This document shows, one piece after another, positions 15,879 through 24,998 of a DNA stretch of 64,000 nucleotides. Made by a program: the position numbers and the translations under genes. Below the pieces are notes generated by a model, which was not told where the DNA came from, did no database searches, and was given only the letters and a program-made list of their open reading frames with translations. Location: positions 1 to 64,000 of the forward strand of contig JBJEHU010000033.1 of NCBI GenBank assembly GCA_051876355.1, in the 5' to 3' direction. This DNA is from Olsenella_L sp051876355 (GTDB lineage: Bacteria; Actinomycetota; Coriobacteriia; Coriobacteriales; Atopobiaceae). Each line of letters begins with the position of its first letter. Position 1 is the stretch's first letter.

Positions 15879-16343
15879 TCAGTCCTTGTCCTCCGTCGTG
15901 GAAGCCTGGGACGTGTTGCCCTTGAGCATCTCCTCGAGCGTCCTCCAGGAGAGCTCGGCACACTTGACGCGTGCCGGCATGTGGGAGACGGACTTCAAGG
16001 TGGCAGCCTCGTCGAGCTCCTCGAGCTTCGCATCATCCGTCACCTTGCCGGTGACCATGCCCATGAAGAGCTCGCAGAGATGAATGGCTTCCTCCGGGGT
16101 CTTGCCGACCATAAGGTCGCTCATCATATCGGCCGAAGCCTGCGAGACGGCACAGCCATGGCCCGTGTAGGCGGTCTCTTCGATCTTGCCGTCATCTCCG
16201 AGCTTCACGGACAGCACGAGGTCGTCGCCGCAGGAGGGGTTGATGCCCTCGTGCACGATGCTCGGGTCGTCCATCTGGTACTTGTAGTCCGGATGCGCGA
16301 CATGGTCAATGAACTCGGCATTGTAGAGATCAGTTGCTTCCAT
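15879..16343 (-). CDS. sufU: SufU zinc-dependent sulfur transfer protein
   Basis: A 154-residue SufU/IscU-fold protein. Zinc ligands are visible: Cys and Asp in NPSCGDD, Cys in GHGCAVSQAS, and Cys in ARVKCAELSW. SufU takes persulfide sulfur from SufS and passes it to the SufBCD scaffold. Start ATG at 16343 overlaps the sufS tail by 14 bases; a longer frame from 16373 has no ribosome binding site. Insert DLMVGKTPEEAIHL matches the SufU rather than IscU class. Confidence 0.92.
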   Translation of the reverse strand: MEATDLYNAEFIDHVAHPDYKYQMDDPSIVHEGINPSCGDDLVLSVKLGDDGKIEETAYTGHGCAVSQASADMMSDLMVGKTPEEAIHLCELFMGMVTGKVTDDAKLEELDEAATLKSVSHMPARVKCAELSWRTLEEMLKGNTSQASTTEDKD

Positions 16344-17583
16344 GGAACACCTGCCAAACGAAGTTGAGTGCATCGATCAGCTCGTCGATGTCTTTCTTCT
16401 CATTGTAGAACGCGACAGAGGCGCGGCAGCAGCTCGAGATGCCCATGTAGGTCAGAAGCGGCTGGGCGCAGTGGTGGCCGGCACGGATGCAGACGTCGCG
16501 CATATCGAGAAGCGACGCCACATCGTGCGGATGGATGCCCTGGACGTTGAACGAGACAGCGCTCACATGACGGTCGGGGGAGGCGGGGCCTACCATCTCG
16601 ATGAAGGGAAGCTCCTCGAGCTTCTCTGTCGTGTAGCGGGCAAGCTCGCGCTCGCGGGTCTCAAGGGCGGCGAAGTCATGCTCCTCGAGATAGGTGAGGG
16701 CAGCTCCTGTCGCATAGATGCCGGCGGCATCCTGCGTGCCTGCTTCGAACTTCTGCGGCACCGGAGCCCAGACAGCACCCTGCTCCGTCACAGAGTCGAT
16801 CATCTCGCCGCCCGTGAGGAAAGGCGGCATCTTCTCGAGGATGTCTGCCTTGCCCCAGAGGACGCCGATGCCCATGGGGCCGCCGAGCTTGTGGCCGGAG
16901 AAGGCGAGGAGGTCAGCATCCATGGCCTTCACGTCGACCTTCACATGCGGCACAGACTGTGCACCATCGACGACCATATAGGCACCGACCGCGTGGGCAT
17001 GCCTTGCGATGTCGGCAATCGGGTTCTCGACGCCGAGGACGTTCGAGACCTGCGTCACGGAGACGATCTTCGTCTTCGGGCCGATCTTCTTCGAGAGCTC
17101 CTCTTCCGTGAAGCGGAACTCGTCGTCGAAGCGCAGATAGACGAGTTTTGCGCCCGTGGCGGCGCAGACCTGCTGCCAGGGGATGATATTGGAGTGGTGT
17201 TCCATGATGGAGACGACGACTTCGTCCCCCTCATGGAGAATCGTGCGGCCGAGCGTCCAGGCAACGAGGTTCAGAGCCTCCGACGCGTTGCGCGTGAAGA
17301 CAATCTCGGAGCCCTGGGGCTCGCCCTTCTCGTTGACAGCGCCGATGAAGCGGGCGATGTGCTCGCGGGTCTTGTCGATCTCCTGTGTCGCCTCGACAGA
17401 GAGCTTGTAGAGGCCGCGCAGGGGATTGGCGTTCATCGTCTCATAGAAGTGGCGCTGGGCGTCAAGCACGGCTGCCGGACGCTGCGCCGTAGCGGCAGAG
17501 TCGAGGAAGGCGAGATCGGGCTGGTTCGCGAGCAGCGGGAAGTCCTGTCTGAACGGATTCACTTCGATATCGGCGGTATCCAT
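16330..17583 (-). CDS. sufS: cysteine desulfurase SufS
   Basis: A 417-residue group II cysteine desulfurase. The PLP lysine is in DLLAFSGHKLGGPMGIG, and the persulfide cysteine is in the short rigid loop RAGHHCAQPLL, as expected for SufS. It extracts sulfur from cysteine for Fe-S cluster assembly. The start is 3 bases past the sufD stop. The C-terminal end overlaps sufU, consistent with stoichiometric coupling of the SufS-SufU pair. Confidence 0.95.
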   Translation of the reverse strand: MDTADIEVNPFRQDFPLLANQPDLAFLDSAATAQRPAAVLDAQRHFYETMNANPLRGLYKLSVEATQEIDKTREHIARFIGAVNEKGEPQGSEIVFTRNASEALNLVAWTLGRTILHEGDEVVVSIMEHHSNIIPWQQVCAATGAKLVYLRFDDEFRFTEEELSKKIGPKTKIVSVTQVSNVLGVENPIADIARHAHAVGAYMVVDGAQSVPHVKVDVKAMDADLLAFSGHKLGGPMGIGVLWGKADILEKMPPFLTGGEMIDSVTEQGAVWAPVPQKFEAGTQDAAGIYATGAALTYLEEHDFAALETRERELARYTTEKLEELPFIEMVGPASPDRHVSAVSFNVQGIHPHDVASLLDMRDVCIRAGHHCAQPLLTYMGISSCCRASVAFYNEKKDIDELIDALNFVWQVFHGSN

Positions 17584-17585
17584 GA

Positions 17586-18683
17586 TCAGTCCTCCTCCTC
17601 GAGAGAAAGTCCGGCAAGCGCGTCAGCAAGGGCATCTTCGCCGAGCACGGCCTTCATGCGGGTGCCAAGCGCCTCGCGCGATGCTGCCTCCGGTGCATGG
17701 ATGAGCGCGTCATCGAAGATTGCCTGGGCAAAGAGCTTCGAGACACCGTCTTCGCCGAGGCCGCGGGCAGCAAGATACATCTCCTGCTCCGGGCTGATCG
17801 AGCCGATCGAGGCACCGTGGTTGCCCTGGACATCCTCCTCGTCGCAGAGAATGACGGGAAGCGTCTCGTTCACGATATCGTCGCCCTCGACGAGCACGGT
17901 CTCGAGCTCGTTTCCCTTCGAGCCTTTCCCGCCATGGACAAGGTCGATCGTCTCGCGGAGCGTCTTCTTCGCAGAGTCCGCAAGAAGGCCGGAGGCGTTC
18001 ATGTCGCAGCGCGTATTGCAGCCGCGCTGGCGGACGGTGTGCGTGAGGTCGAGCTCTTCCGTGCCGCGCACGAGGTAGCGCGTCACGAGGTTGAAGTGTG
18101 CATTGTCCTCGGCGAGGTCGCACTCAAGGCCGGCTGCTACCTTCGCGCCGCCGAGCGCATACTGGCGCACGTCGATGGAGGCGTTCTTTGCGGCACGGAT
18201 GCCTACGCCCTCGAGGTGCTTCTGCTCTTCGGGAAGCGCCATGATCTCGACGATGTGGACTGTAGCGTCATGCTCCGCGATGATGCGGACAAGGTTTGCC
18301 GACATGGTCGCATCTGCCTTCTCGCCGCGGGATACGACGACGACCGTCGCCTCGGCGTGATGGCGGACCATGATGCCCGTGTCCTCAACGTCGCCGGCGT
18401 CGCCGTCAGACACGACGACAATCGGCTCTTCGCGCTTCTGGTGCGCGGGCACCTCGATATAGGTGGCGTCCTTGGCGGCGTTCTCGACCCAGGACACTGC
18501 CTCTGTCCCGATGCCGCAGGCAAGTGCATCGAAGAGGCGGGGGAGGCGTGCATAGACATCGCCTGTCGCCTTCACGGCAGGGACCGTGAGGGAGGTCTCA
18601 TCTATCTTGAGGTAGTTCCAGGTCTGCGCGGGCGGAACGTTGATATGGGAGAGCGTGGTGAGCGCTTCTGCAGTTTCTGCCAT
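17586..18683 (-). CDS. sufD: Fe-S cluster assembly protein SufD
   Basis: A 365-residue SufB/SufD-family protein lacking the longer SufB N-terminal domain. Core beta-helix features include VSRGEKADATMS, GGKGSKGNELETVLVEGDD and the C-terminal NHGASIGSISPEQEMYLAARGL with the conserved His-Gly. It partners SufB and SufC in the scaffold complex. The ATG at 18683 overlaps the sufB TGA by one base. Confidence 0.92.
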   Translation of the reverse strand: MAETAEALTTLSHINVPPAQTWNYLKIDETSLTVPAVKATGDVYARLPRLFDALACGIGTEAVSWVENAAKDATYIEVPAHQKREEPIVVVSDGDAGDVEDTGIMVRHHAEATVVVVSRGEKADATMSANLVRIIAEHDATVHIVEIMALPEEQKHLEGVGIRAAKNASIDVRQYALGGAKVAAGLECDLAEDNAHFNLVTRYLVRGTEELDLTHTVRQRGCNTRCDMNASGLLADSAKKTLRETIDLVHGGKGSKGNELETVLVEGDDIVNETLPVILCDEEDVQGNHGASIGSISPEQEMYLAARGLGEDGVSKLFAQAIFDDALIHAPEAASREALGTRMKAVLGEDALADALAGLSLEEED

Positions 18684-20098
18684 CAGCCGATCGCTCCTTC
18701 CATCTCGAGCTTGATCAGGTTGTTCATCTCGACGGCGTATTCGAGCGGGAGCTCCTTCGAGACCGGGTTCGCAAATCCGTTCACGACCATCGTCCTTGCT
18801 TCCTGCTCGGAGCAGCCACGGCTCATGAGGTAGAGGATCGTATCGTCCGAGATGCGGCCGATCGTGGCCTCATGGCCGACAGATGCGGAGCTGCAGCGCA
18901 CGTCCATGGCGGGGATCGTGTCGGAGCGGGAGATGTCGTCGAGCATGAGGGACTGGCAGGAGACCGTGGCACGTGCGTGCTCGGCATGCCTGCCGACGAC
19001 GACGGAGCTCCTGAACGTGTTGATGCCGCCGTCCTTCGAGATTGACTTTGTCTCGACGGAAGCCGTTGTGTCGCGGCCGTTCAGGATGACCTTGCAGCCG
19101 GTATCGAGATCCTGCGTCGCGCCTGCGAACGTGATGCCCGTGAACTCGCAGTGCGAGCGGTCGCCCGCGAGGATCGTCGTCGGGTAGAGATAGGAGACAT
19201 GGCTTCCGAACGAGCCGGAGACCCACTCCATCGTCGCGTCCTTGCCGATCGTCGCGCGCTTCGTGTTGAGGTTGTACATGTTCTTCGACCAGTTCTCGAT
19301 CGTCGAATAGCGCAGGCGTGCGCCGTCCTTCACGAAGAGCTCGACAGCACCGGCGTGGAGGTTTGCCTCATAGTACTTCGGTGCGGAGCAGCCTTCGATG
19401 AAATGGAGGTTCGCGCCCGGCTCGACGATGATGAGCGTATGCTCGAACTGGCCGGCGCCCGATGCATTCAGGCGGAAGTAGCTCTGGAGCGGGTACTCGA
19501 CCGTGACGCCTGCCGGCACATAGACGAACGATCCGCCAGACCAGACGGCGTAGTGGAGTGCCGCGAACTTGTGGTCCGTGGGCGGAATCAGGGTGCCGAA
19601 GTACTGCTTGACGATGGGCTCCCACTTCGGATCGTGGATGGCATCCTCGATCGTCGTGTAGACGACGCCGTACTTCGCGACCTCGTCGCGCATGTTGTGG
19701 TAGACGATCTCGGAGTCGTACTGGGCGCCGACGCCTGCCAGGCTGTCGCGCTCTGCCTGCGGGATGCCGAGGCGCTCGAACGTGTCCTTGATGTCCTTCG
19801 GCACGTCGTCCCAGTTCCTGGCCTGCTTCGTCTTCGGATTCACGTAGGTCGAGATGTGGTCCATATCGAGACGGGCGATCGAGGGGCCCCAGTTGTCCGG
19901 CATCTTCATGTCCTGGAAGAGCTCGAGCGCCTCGAGGCGCTTCTTGAGCATCCACTCAGGCTCGTCCTTCTTCTCGGAGATGGCGCGCACGATGTCCGGC
20001 GTCAGGCCGTTCGCATAGCGCTCGTAGCCCTCCTCCGGTTTCACGAAATCATAGAGGGAGCGGTTGATATCCGCTACCTGCGTCTTCTTCTCGCTCAC
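18683..20098 (-). CDS. sufB: Fe-S cluster assembly protein SufB
   Basis: A 471-residue SufB scaffold subunit. The N-terminal domain contains FVKPEEGYERYANGLT and PEWMLKKRLEALELF. The core has SGGSFVYVPAGVTVEYPLQSYFR (in two parts), the FIEGCSAPKYYEANLH motif with a conserved Cys, and GHEATIGRISDDTILYLMSRGCSEQEA near the end. It builds the nascent cluster with SufC and SufD. The start is GTG at 20098, with GGAGG overlapping the end of sufC upstream. Confidence 0.95.
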   Translation of the reverse strand: MSEKKTQVADINRSLYDFVKPEEGYERYANGLTPDIVRAISEKKDEPEWMLKKRLEALELFQDMKMPDNWGPSIARLDMDHISTYVNPKTKQARNWDDVPKDIKDTFERLGIPQAERDSLAGVGAQYDSEIVYHNMRDEVAKYGVVYTTIEDAIHDPKWEPIVKQYFGTLIPPTDHKFAALHYAVWSGGSFVYVPAGVTVEYPLQSYFRLNASGAGQFEHTLIIVEPGANLHFIEGCSAPKYYEANLHAGAVELFVKDGARLRYSTIENWSKNMYNLNTKRATIGKDATMEWVSGSFGSHVSYLYPTTILAGDRSHCEFTGITFAGATQDLDTGCKVILNGRDTTASVETKSISKDGGINTFRSSVVVGRHAEHARATVSCQSLMLDDISRSDTIPAMDVRCSSASVGHEATIGRISDDTILYLMSRGCSEQEARTMVVNGFANPVSKELPLEYAVEMNNLIKLEMEGAIG

Positions 20099-20103
20099 AG
20101 TCT

Positions 20104-20880
20104 CTACGCCTCCTGGGGCTTCTCGGAATTCTCGAGTGCCTGCTCGAAGCGGCCGAATCCGTGGGCATCGATATCGGCGATGAGGTCAGCAGGTCCCTCT
20201 GCGACGAGGTTGCCGTGGACCATCACATGCGTGCGGTCGACGGAGAGCTTGTCCAGGATGCGCGTGTTGTGCGTGATCATGAGGAGCGCGCCGTCGCAGT
20301 CCCTGCGGTAGGCCTCGATGCCCTTGGAGACGATCTTCAGGGCGTCGACGTCGAGGCCGGAGTCGGTCTCGTCGAGGATAGCGAGCTTCGGACGGAGCAG
20401 CAGGAGCTGCAGCATCTCGATCTTCTTCTTCTCGCCGCCGGAGAAGCCGACGTTGAGCTCGCGCGTCAGGAACGATTCGTCCATCTCGAGCTCGTCAGCA
20501 ATCTCGTTCACGCGCTGACGGAACTTGCGGGCTGTCGTCTTGAGCTCGGGACGCATCTGCGTGATCGTGCGCAGGAACGTGTAGAGAGGCACGCCCGGCA
20601 CTTCGACCGGCGCCTGGTAGGAGAGGAAGATGCCGGCAAGCGAGCGCTTGTCTGCTGCAAGGTCGGTCACGTCCTGGCCGTCGAAGACAATCTTGCCGTC
20701 GCTCACGATGTACTGCGGGTCGCCCATGATCACATGGCCGAGGGTGGATTTGCCGGCGCCGTTCGGTCCCATGAGGACATGGGTCTCGCCTGCACCCACC
20801 TCGAGCGAGATGTTGTGCAGGATGGGCTTGTCTTCGGTGCCCGCTGAAAGATTGCTCACCTGGAGCAGTGTCTGGGACAT
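20104..20880 (-). CDS. sufC: Fe-S cluster assembly ATPase SufC
   Basis: A 258-residue ABC-type ATPase without membrane partners. Motifs are Walker A GPNGAGKST, the SufC-type signature GFSGGEKKK, Walker B LAILDETDSGLD and the switch His in MITHNTRIL. It drives conformational change in SufBD. First gene of the operon; GGAGAGAG lies before the ATG. Its leader contains a GAGGCC-GGAA-GGCCTC hairpin at 20903-20918. Confidence 0.95.
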   Translation of the reverse strand: MSQTLLQVSNLSAGTEDKPILHNISLEVGAGETHVLMGPNGAGKSTLGHVIMGDPQYIVSDGKIVFDGQDVTDLAADKRSLAGIFLSYQAPVEVPGVPLYTFLRTITQMRPELKTTARKFRQRVNEIADELEMDESFLTRELNVGFSGGEKKKIEMLQLLLLRPKLAILDETDSGLDVDALKIVSKGIEAYRRDCDGALLMITHNTRILDKLSVDRTHVMVHGNLVAEGPADLIADIDAHGFGRFEQALENSEKPQEA

Positions 20881-21318
20881 GTTCTCTCTCCAAAACGCTC
20901 GCGAGGCCTTCCGGCCTCTTTGCAGCTGCGTTGCCGCAGCCCCCTTTTGACCAATTCATAGTACTCGCAGGGGTATTTAGGAGACAAGCTCGCAACAAAG
21001 CCTGCAAAGTGCTGGTATCATACCCCGCAGGCGGCTGGGGTCTGGTCTAAATCCTACTGCGCTGATGGTATTTTACCGTTCCCGCCCGAATCTATACCGC
21101 TCAATTGCTGCCGGATTTATGGAATGTGCAGACCTGCCATGGTTTTCCGTCCGACAAGAGCCCTTCGTGCCCTTCATATATATCTATGATGCGGCATCTG
21201 TGCCGCGCTCCAGCACCTGAAAACGTTGCGGTGCGGTTGCCAATGGAAGCCAGGGCACGCATCCGCTATAGAATATGGTGCAGAAATGATTCATCCGAGA
21301 CCGAAAGGCAGGAAGCGC
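20881..21318. promoter_or_regulatory. divergent sufC / gatC control region
   Basis: This 438-base stretch serves two divergent operons. On the suf side it holds two leader hairpins (20903-20918 and about 20925-20940), a minus-strand TACTAT -10-like element near 20957-20963 and, further up, the inverted repeat GGTAT-C-ATACC at 21014-21024, a candidate Rrf2 operator. On the gat side a TAGAAT element lies at 21269-21274, 45 bases before the gatC start. Assignments are by position only. Confidence 0.45.
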
Positions 21319-21636
21319 ATGGCTCTTTCGAGAGACGATGTGGCAGGGATTGCGGATTACGCCCGCATCCATCTGACACCTGACGAGCTCGACGAGATGA
21401 CGCAGTACATGAACGATGCAATGGACATGCTTGCGCCTATCCGGCAATATGACCTCGAAGGGGTGGAGCCGACGTTCCACCCAATAGGAGACCTCTCGAA
21501 CGTGATGGGCGAGGACATCGTCGACGATTCCGTCCGCCATCTCGATATCGAGACGGCCCTTGAGAATGCCGGCTCTGTGCACGACCGCTACTTCAGGGTC
21601 CCCTCGATTCTGGGCGACGAGGAGGGAGACCGCTAG
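21319..21636 (+). CDS. gatC: Asp-tRNA(Asn)/Glu-tRNA(Gln) amidotransferase subunit C
   Basis: A 105-residue GatC: ALSRDDVAGIADYARIHLTPDEL, then the segment LEGVEPTFHPIGDLSNVMGEDIV and the C-terminal VPSILGDE. GatC wraps around GatA and stabilises its contact with GatB. I chose ATG at 21319 (GGCAGGAAG upstream); an in-frame ATG at 21286 is possible. The stop overlaps the GTG of gatA by one base. Confidence 0.9.
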   Translation: MALSRDDVAGIADYARIHLTPDELDEMTQYMNDAMDMLAPIRQYDLEGVEPTFHPIGDLSNVMGEDIVDDSVRHLDIETALENAGSVHDRYFRVPSILGDEEGDR

Positions 21637-23132
21637 TGGCAGATATCGACGAGCTCTCGGCATCCCAGATTGCCCAGGGCGTGAAGGACGGCTCCTTCAG
21701 CGCAACCGAGGTCGCGAAGGCGACGCTCGATGCGGTTGATGCACGCGAGGGCGAGGTCCAGGCCTTCCTCGAGATTTCGGCAGATCTCGCGCTTGCAGCA
21801 GCCAAGCGCACGGACGAAGCACGCGCGAAGGGCGAGCCTCTCGGCATCCTCGCCGGCGTCCCCTGTGCCTTCAAGGACAACATGCATCTTGTCGGCACGC
21901 ACACGACGTGCGCCTCGAAGATGCTCGAGAACTATGAGTCCGTGTTTACGGCCACCTGCGTCCAGCGCATGCTCGATGCAGGAGCGACTCCTGTCGGCAA
22001 GACGAACATGGACGAGTTCGCATTCGGCTCCTCGACGGAGTCTTCCGCCTTCCACCGCACGAACAACCCGTGGGACACGACGAGGGTGCCAGGCGGCTCA
22101 TCCGGCGGCTCTGCGGCCGCTGTCGCTGCCGGCGAGGTCACGCTTTCCCTTGGCTCCGATACGGGCGGTTCCATCCGCCAGCCGGCAAGTCTCTGCGGCG
22201 TTGTCGGCATGAAGCCGACCTATGGTGCCGTGAGCCGCTACGGTGTCGTCGCCTTCGGCTCCTCGCTCGACCAGGTCGGGCCCTTCGGCCGCTCGGTCGC
22301 CGATGTCGCGCTCGCGATGAATGCGCTCACGGGACCTGGCCGCGACCCATATGACTCGACGAGCCAGAACTGCCCGGTCGATTTCCTCGAGCATCTCGAA
22401 GACCCGATCGAGGGCAAGACCGTCGGCATTGTCCCTGAGCTCATGGACGCAGCCGGTCTCACGCAGGAAGTGAAGGATGCCCTGGCTGGTGCCATCGCAG
22501 CCCTCAAGGACCAGGGCGCCTCGGTCGTCGAGGTCGACCTTCCGAACATCCGCTCTGCCATCGCTGCCTACTACGTGATCGCACCGTGCGAGGCCTTCTC
22601 GAACCTTGCCCGCTTCGACGGTGTGCGCTATGGCTACCAGGAGCCGAACTGCGCCTCTCTGGCCGAGCAGACGGCAAAGAGCAGGAGCCACGGCTTCGGC
22701 GAGGAAGCGAAGAGGCGCCAGATGCTCGGCGCATATCTCCTCGCTTCGGGCGTCTACGACAAGTACTACTATCCGGCGCAGCAGGTCCGCACGCTCATCA
22801 CGCAGGACTATGTCAATGCCTACAAGAAGTGCGACGTGATCCTCATGCCGGCAGCGCCACGTACGGCCTTCCGCTTCGGCGAGATGAGTGACCCGACCGA
22901 GATGTATGCCTCCGACATGTTCACGATCTCGAACAACATCGCCGGCAACGGCGGCATCTCCGTGCCTTTGGGCCTAGGTGCCACCTCGAAGCTTCCGGTC
23001 TCGGCACAGCTGCAGGGCCCTGCCTTCTCCGACCGCAGGCTTCTTCAGTTTGCCCGTGCGATCGAGCGCTCCTTCAAGGCTGAAGGCACCGTCGCGCCTG
23101 CATTTGCCGGGAAGGGAGGCGAGCTCAGATGA
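21636..23132 (+). CDS. gatA: Asp-tRNA(Asn)/Glu-tRNA(Gln) amidotransferase subunit A
   Basis: A 498-residue amidase-signature enzyme that frees ammonia from glutamine for tRNA amidation. The Ser-cisSer-Lys triad is visible: Lys in VPCAFKDNMH, and the serines in RVPGGSSGGSAAAVAAGEVTLSLGSDTGGSIRQPA (shown in pieces in the protein around residues 145-185). GTG start at 21636. Downstream ATGA-type overlap with gatB. The whole complex implies indirect synthesis of Gln-tRNA or Asn-tRNA in this organism. Confidence 0.95.
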   Translation: MADIDELSASQIAQGVKDGSFSATEVAKATLDAVDAREGEVQAFLEISADLALAAAKRTDEARAKGEPLGILAGVPCAFKDNMHLVGTHTTCASKMLENYESVFTATCVQRMLDAGATPVGKTNMDEFAFGSSTESSAFHRTNNPWDTTRVPGGSSGGSAAAVAAGEVTLSLGSDTGGSIRQPASLCGVVGMKPTYGAVSRYGVVAFGSSLDQVGPFGRSVADVALAMNALTGPGRDPYDSTSQNCPVDFLEHLEDPIEGKTVGIVPELMDAAGLTQEVKDALAGAIAALKDQGASVVEVDLPNIRSAIAAYYVIAPCEAFSNLARFDGVRYGYQEPNCASLAEQTAKSRSHGFGEEAKRRQMLGAYLLASGVYDKYYYPAQQVRTLITQDYVNAYKKCDVILMPAAPRTAFRFGEMSDPTEMYASDMFTISNNIAGNGGISVPLGLGATSKLPVSAQLQGPAFSDRRLLQFARAIERSFKAEGTVAPAFAGKGGELR

Positions 23133-24661
23133 TGAGCCTGGAAGAGGTGCTCAAGGACTGGGAGGCCGTGATCGGCCTCGAGGTCCACACCGAGCTCACG
23201 ACGCTCGACACGAAGATGTTCTGCAACTGCCGCCTGTCGCACAACGATCCGCCCAACACGAATGTGTGTCCGGTCTGCCTCGGCATGCCAGGAGCGCTTC
23301 CGGTCCCGAACAAGAAGGCCATCCAGTCCATTGTCATGGCCGGCCTTGCGACGAACTGCCAGATCATGAAGCACTCGATGTTCTACCGCAAGCACTACTT
23401 CTATCCGGACATGGCAAAGAACTACCAGACGACGCAGGGCCCGGTCGCGTTCTGCATGCATGGACACCTGGACCTCACCGTCGACGGTGCCGGCGCGAAG
23501 GAGCGCCCGCTCTGGGAGGATGTCGCAGGCGACGGAAAGACGCCGATCGAGCGCGGTGCGGATGGCTCCTACACGGCGCCGATCAGGATCTTGCGCATCC
23601 ATATGGAGGAAGACGCCGCAAAGATGGTGCACTCGGGCGGCGAGGAAGGCCGCATCACGGGCGCTGCCGAGTCGTTCGTCGACTACAACCGCTGCGGCAC
23701 GCCCCTGATCGAGCTCGTCACGGAGCCCGATCTTAGGACCCCTGAGGAGGCCCGCCTCTTCATGGAGAAGCTGCAGCAGACGTTCAAGACGCTCGGCATC
23801 TCCGACTGCTCGCTCGAGTCCGGCTCCATGCGCTGCGACGGCAACATCTCGCTCAGGCGCCGCGGCGAGACGAAGCTCGGCACGAAGACCGAGATGAAGA
23901 ACATCAACTCGTTCAAGAGTCTCCACGATGCGCTCGAGTACGAGATCCGCCGCCAGGCAGAGGTGCTCGAGGAGGGCGGCATCATCTACCAGGAGACCCG
24001 CCACTGGGAGCCGTCGAAGCGCCGTACTGTCGTCATGCGCGTCAAGGAGACGGCAGACGACTACCGCCTCATGCCGGATCCCGACCTCGCGCCGTTCGAC
24101 CTCACGGATGACTTCATCGACGACTGCCGCTCGCGCATCCCGGAGCTGCCGGACGAGAAGTGCGCCCGCTACGAGAAGGACTTTGGCCTCAAGCATGCGG
24201 ACGCCGCGCAGCTTGCAGGCGACCCCGACGTCTCGAAGTTCTTCGAGGAGGCGCTTGCCGGCGCCGACAAGAAGACGGTGCCAATCGTCGCGAATGTGAT
24301 GGTGAACCTCGTGCCGGGGCATGTGGGCCTCGCACCTTCGCAGGTGCTCTCGCTCTCGAAGCTCCTTGCGGGCGATGCGATCACGTTCGCACAGGCACGC
24401 GAAGTGCTCGATGCGGTCGATGGGACGGACAAGGATCCGGAGCAGGTCGTCGACGAGCGTGGCATGCGCCAGGTCTCGGATGCGGGCGCGCTCGAGCCGA
24501 TCGTGGACGAGGTGCTTGCACGCTGCACGGACCAGGTCGCACAGTACAAAGGCGGCAACAAGAAGGTCCTGGGCTACCTTGTCGGCCAGTGCATGAAGGC
24601 ATCGAAGGGCAAGGGCAATCCGAAGCGCTTCAACGAGATGCTTTCTGCAAAGCTCGGCTAG
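23129..24661 (+). CDS. gatB: Asp-tRNA(Asn)/Glu-tRNA(Gln) amidotransferase subunit B
   Basis: A 510-residue GatB. The cradle domain begins WEAVIGLEVHTELTTLDTK and contains VCPVCLGMPGALPV, RKHYFYPDMAKNYQ and the LEEDAAKM-like HMEEDAAKMVHSG. The C-terminal helical and YqeY-like domains (residues 295-510) bind the tRNA elbow. It phosphorylates the mischarged tRNA and amidates it with ammonia from GatA. It is the last gene of the operon, with a terminator 31 bases later. Confidence 0.95.
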   Translation: MMSLEEVLKDWEAVIGLEVHTELTTLDTKMFCNCRLSHNDPPNTNVCPVCLGMPGALPVPNKKAIQSIVMAGLATNCQIMKHSMFYRKHYFYPDMAKNYQTTQGPVAFCMHGHLDLTVDGAGAKERPLWEDVAGDGKTPIERGADGSYTAPIRILRIHMEEDAAKMVHSGGEEGRITGAAESFVDYNRCGTPLIELVTEPDLRTPEEARLFMEKLQQTFKTLGISDCSLESGSMRCDGNISLRRRGETKLGTKTEMKNINSFKSLHDALEYEIRRQAEVLEEGGIIYQETRHWEPSKRRTVVMRVKETADDYRLMPDPDLAPFDLTDDFIDDCRSRIPELPDEKCARYEKDFGLKHADAAQLAGDPDVSKFFEEALAGADKKTVPIVANVMVNLVPGHVGLAPSQVLSLSKLLAGDAITFAQAREVLDAVDGTDKDPEQVVDERGMRQVSDAGALEPIVDEVLARCTDQVAQYKGGNKKVLGYLVGQCMKASKGKGNPKRFNEMLSAKLG

Positions 24662-24691
24662 CGCAGCTGCAGACAGCAGAGCGCGATAGAT

Positions 24692-24719
24692 AAGGGCTGC
24701 TCCTTCGGGGGCAGCCCTT
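24692..24719 (+). terminator. gatCAB terminator
   Basis: AAGGGCTGC and GCAGCCCTT pair, extended by TCC/GGG around a TTCG loop. Only a short CTTCTG follows. Confidence 0.75.
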
Positions 24720-24998
24720 CTGCATGCTTCACGGAGCTTTCATAGCGCAGCCACGAACAAAACAGACAGATCGGGGCATTTGACCGTCTGCGGCCGATTG
24801 CGCCCGCTCGCATCTGTGGCTGACTTGAATCTGCGCATCCGGGCACGATATAGGTGTGCAAGGGCAGACAGGACATGACGCGGGGTGTACTCGGCACCTC
24901 GCTGGACCTGCCAAGAGCCCGGAAAGTGGGGGTCCCGTGGTTCTGTCCGGGGCCCTCGTCAATCATTGAGGCATATACCTGCTTGCATGAAAGGGAAT
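24720..24998. other. unassigned convergent intergenic region
   Basis: About 280 bases between the gatB terminator and the M20 peptidase stop. It has one imperfect GC-rich stem-loop (24929-24937 with 24948-24957) that could end the minus-strand gene. I see no tRNA, known riboswitch or convincing small gene, yet the spacer is long for such a compact genome. Possibly an unannotated small RNA. Confidence 0.4.
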
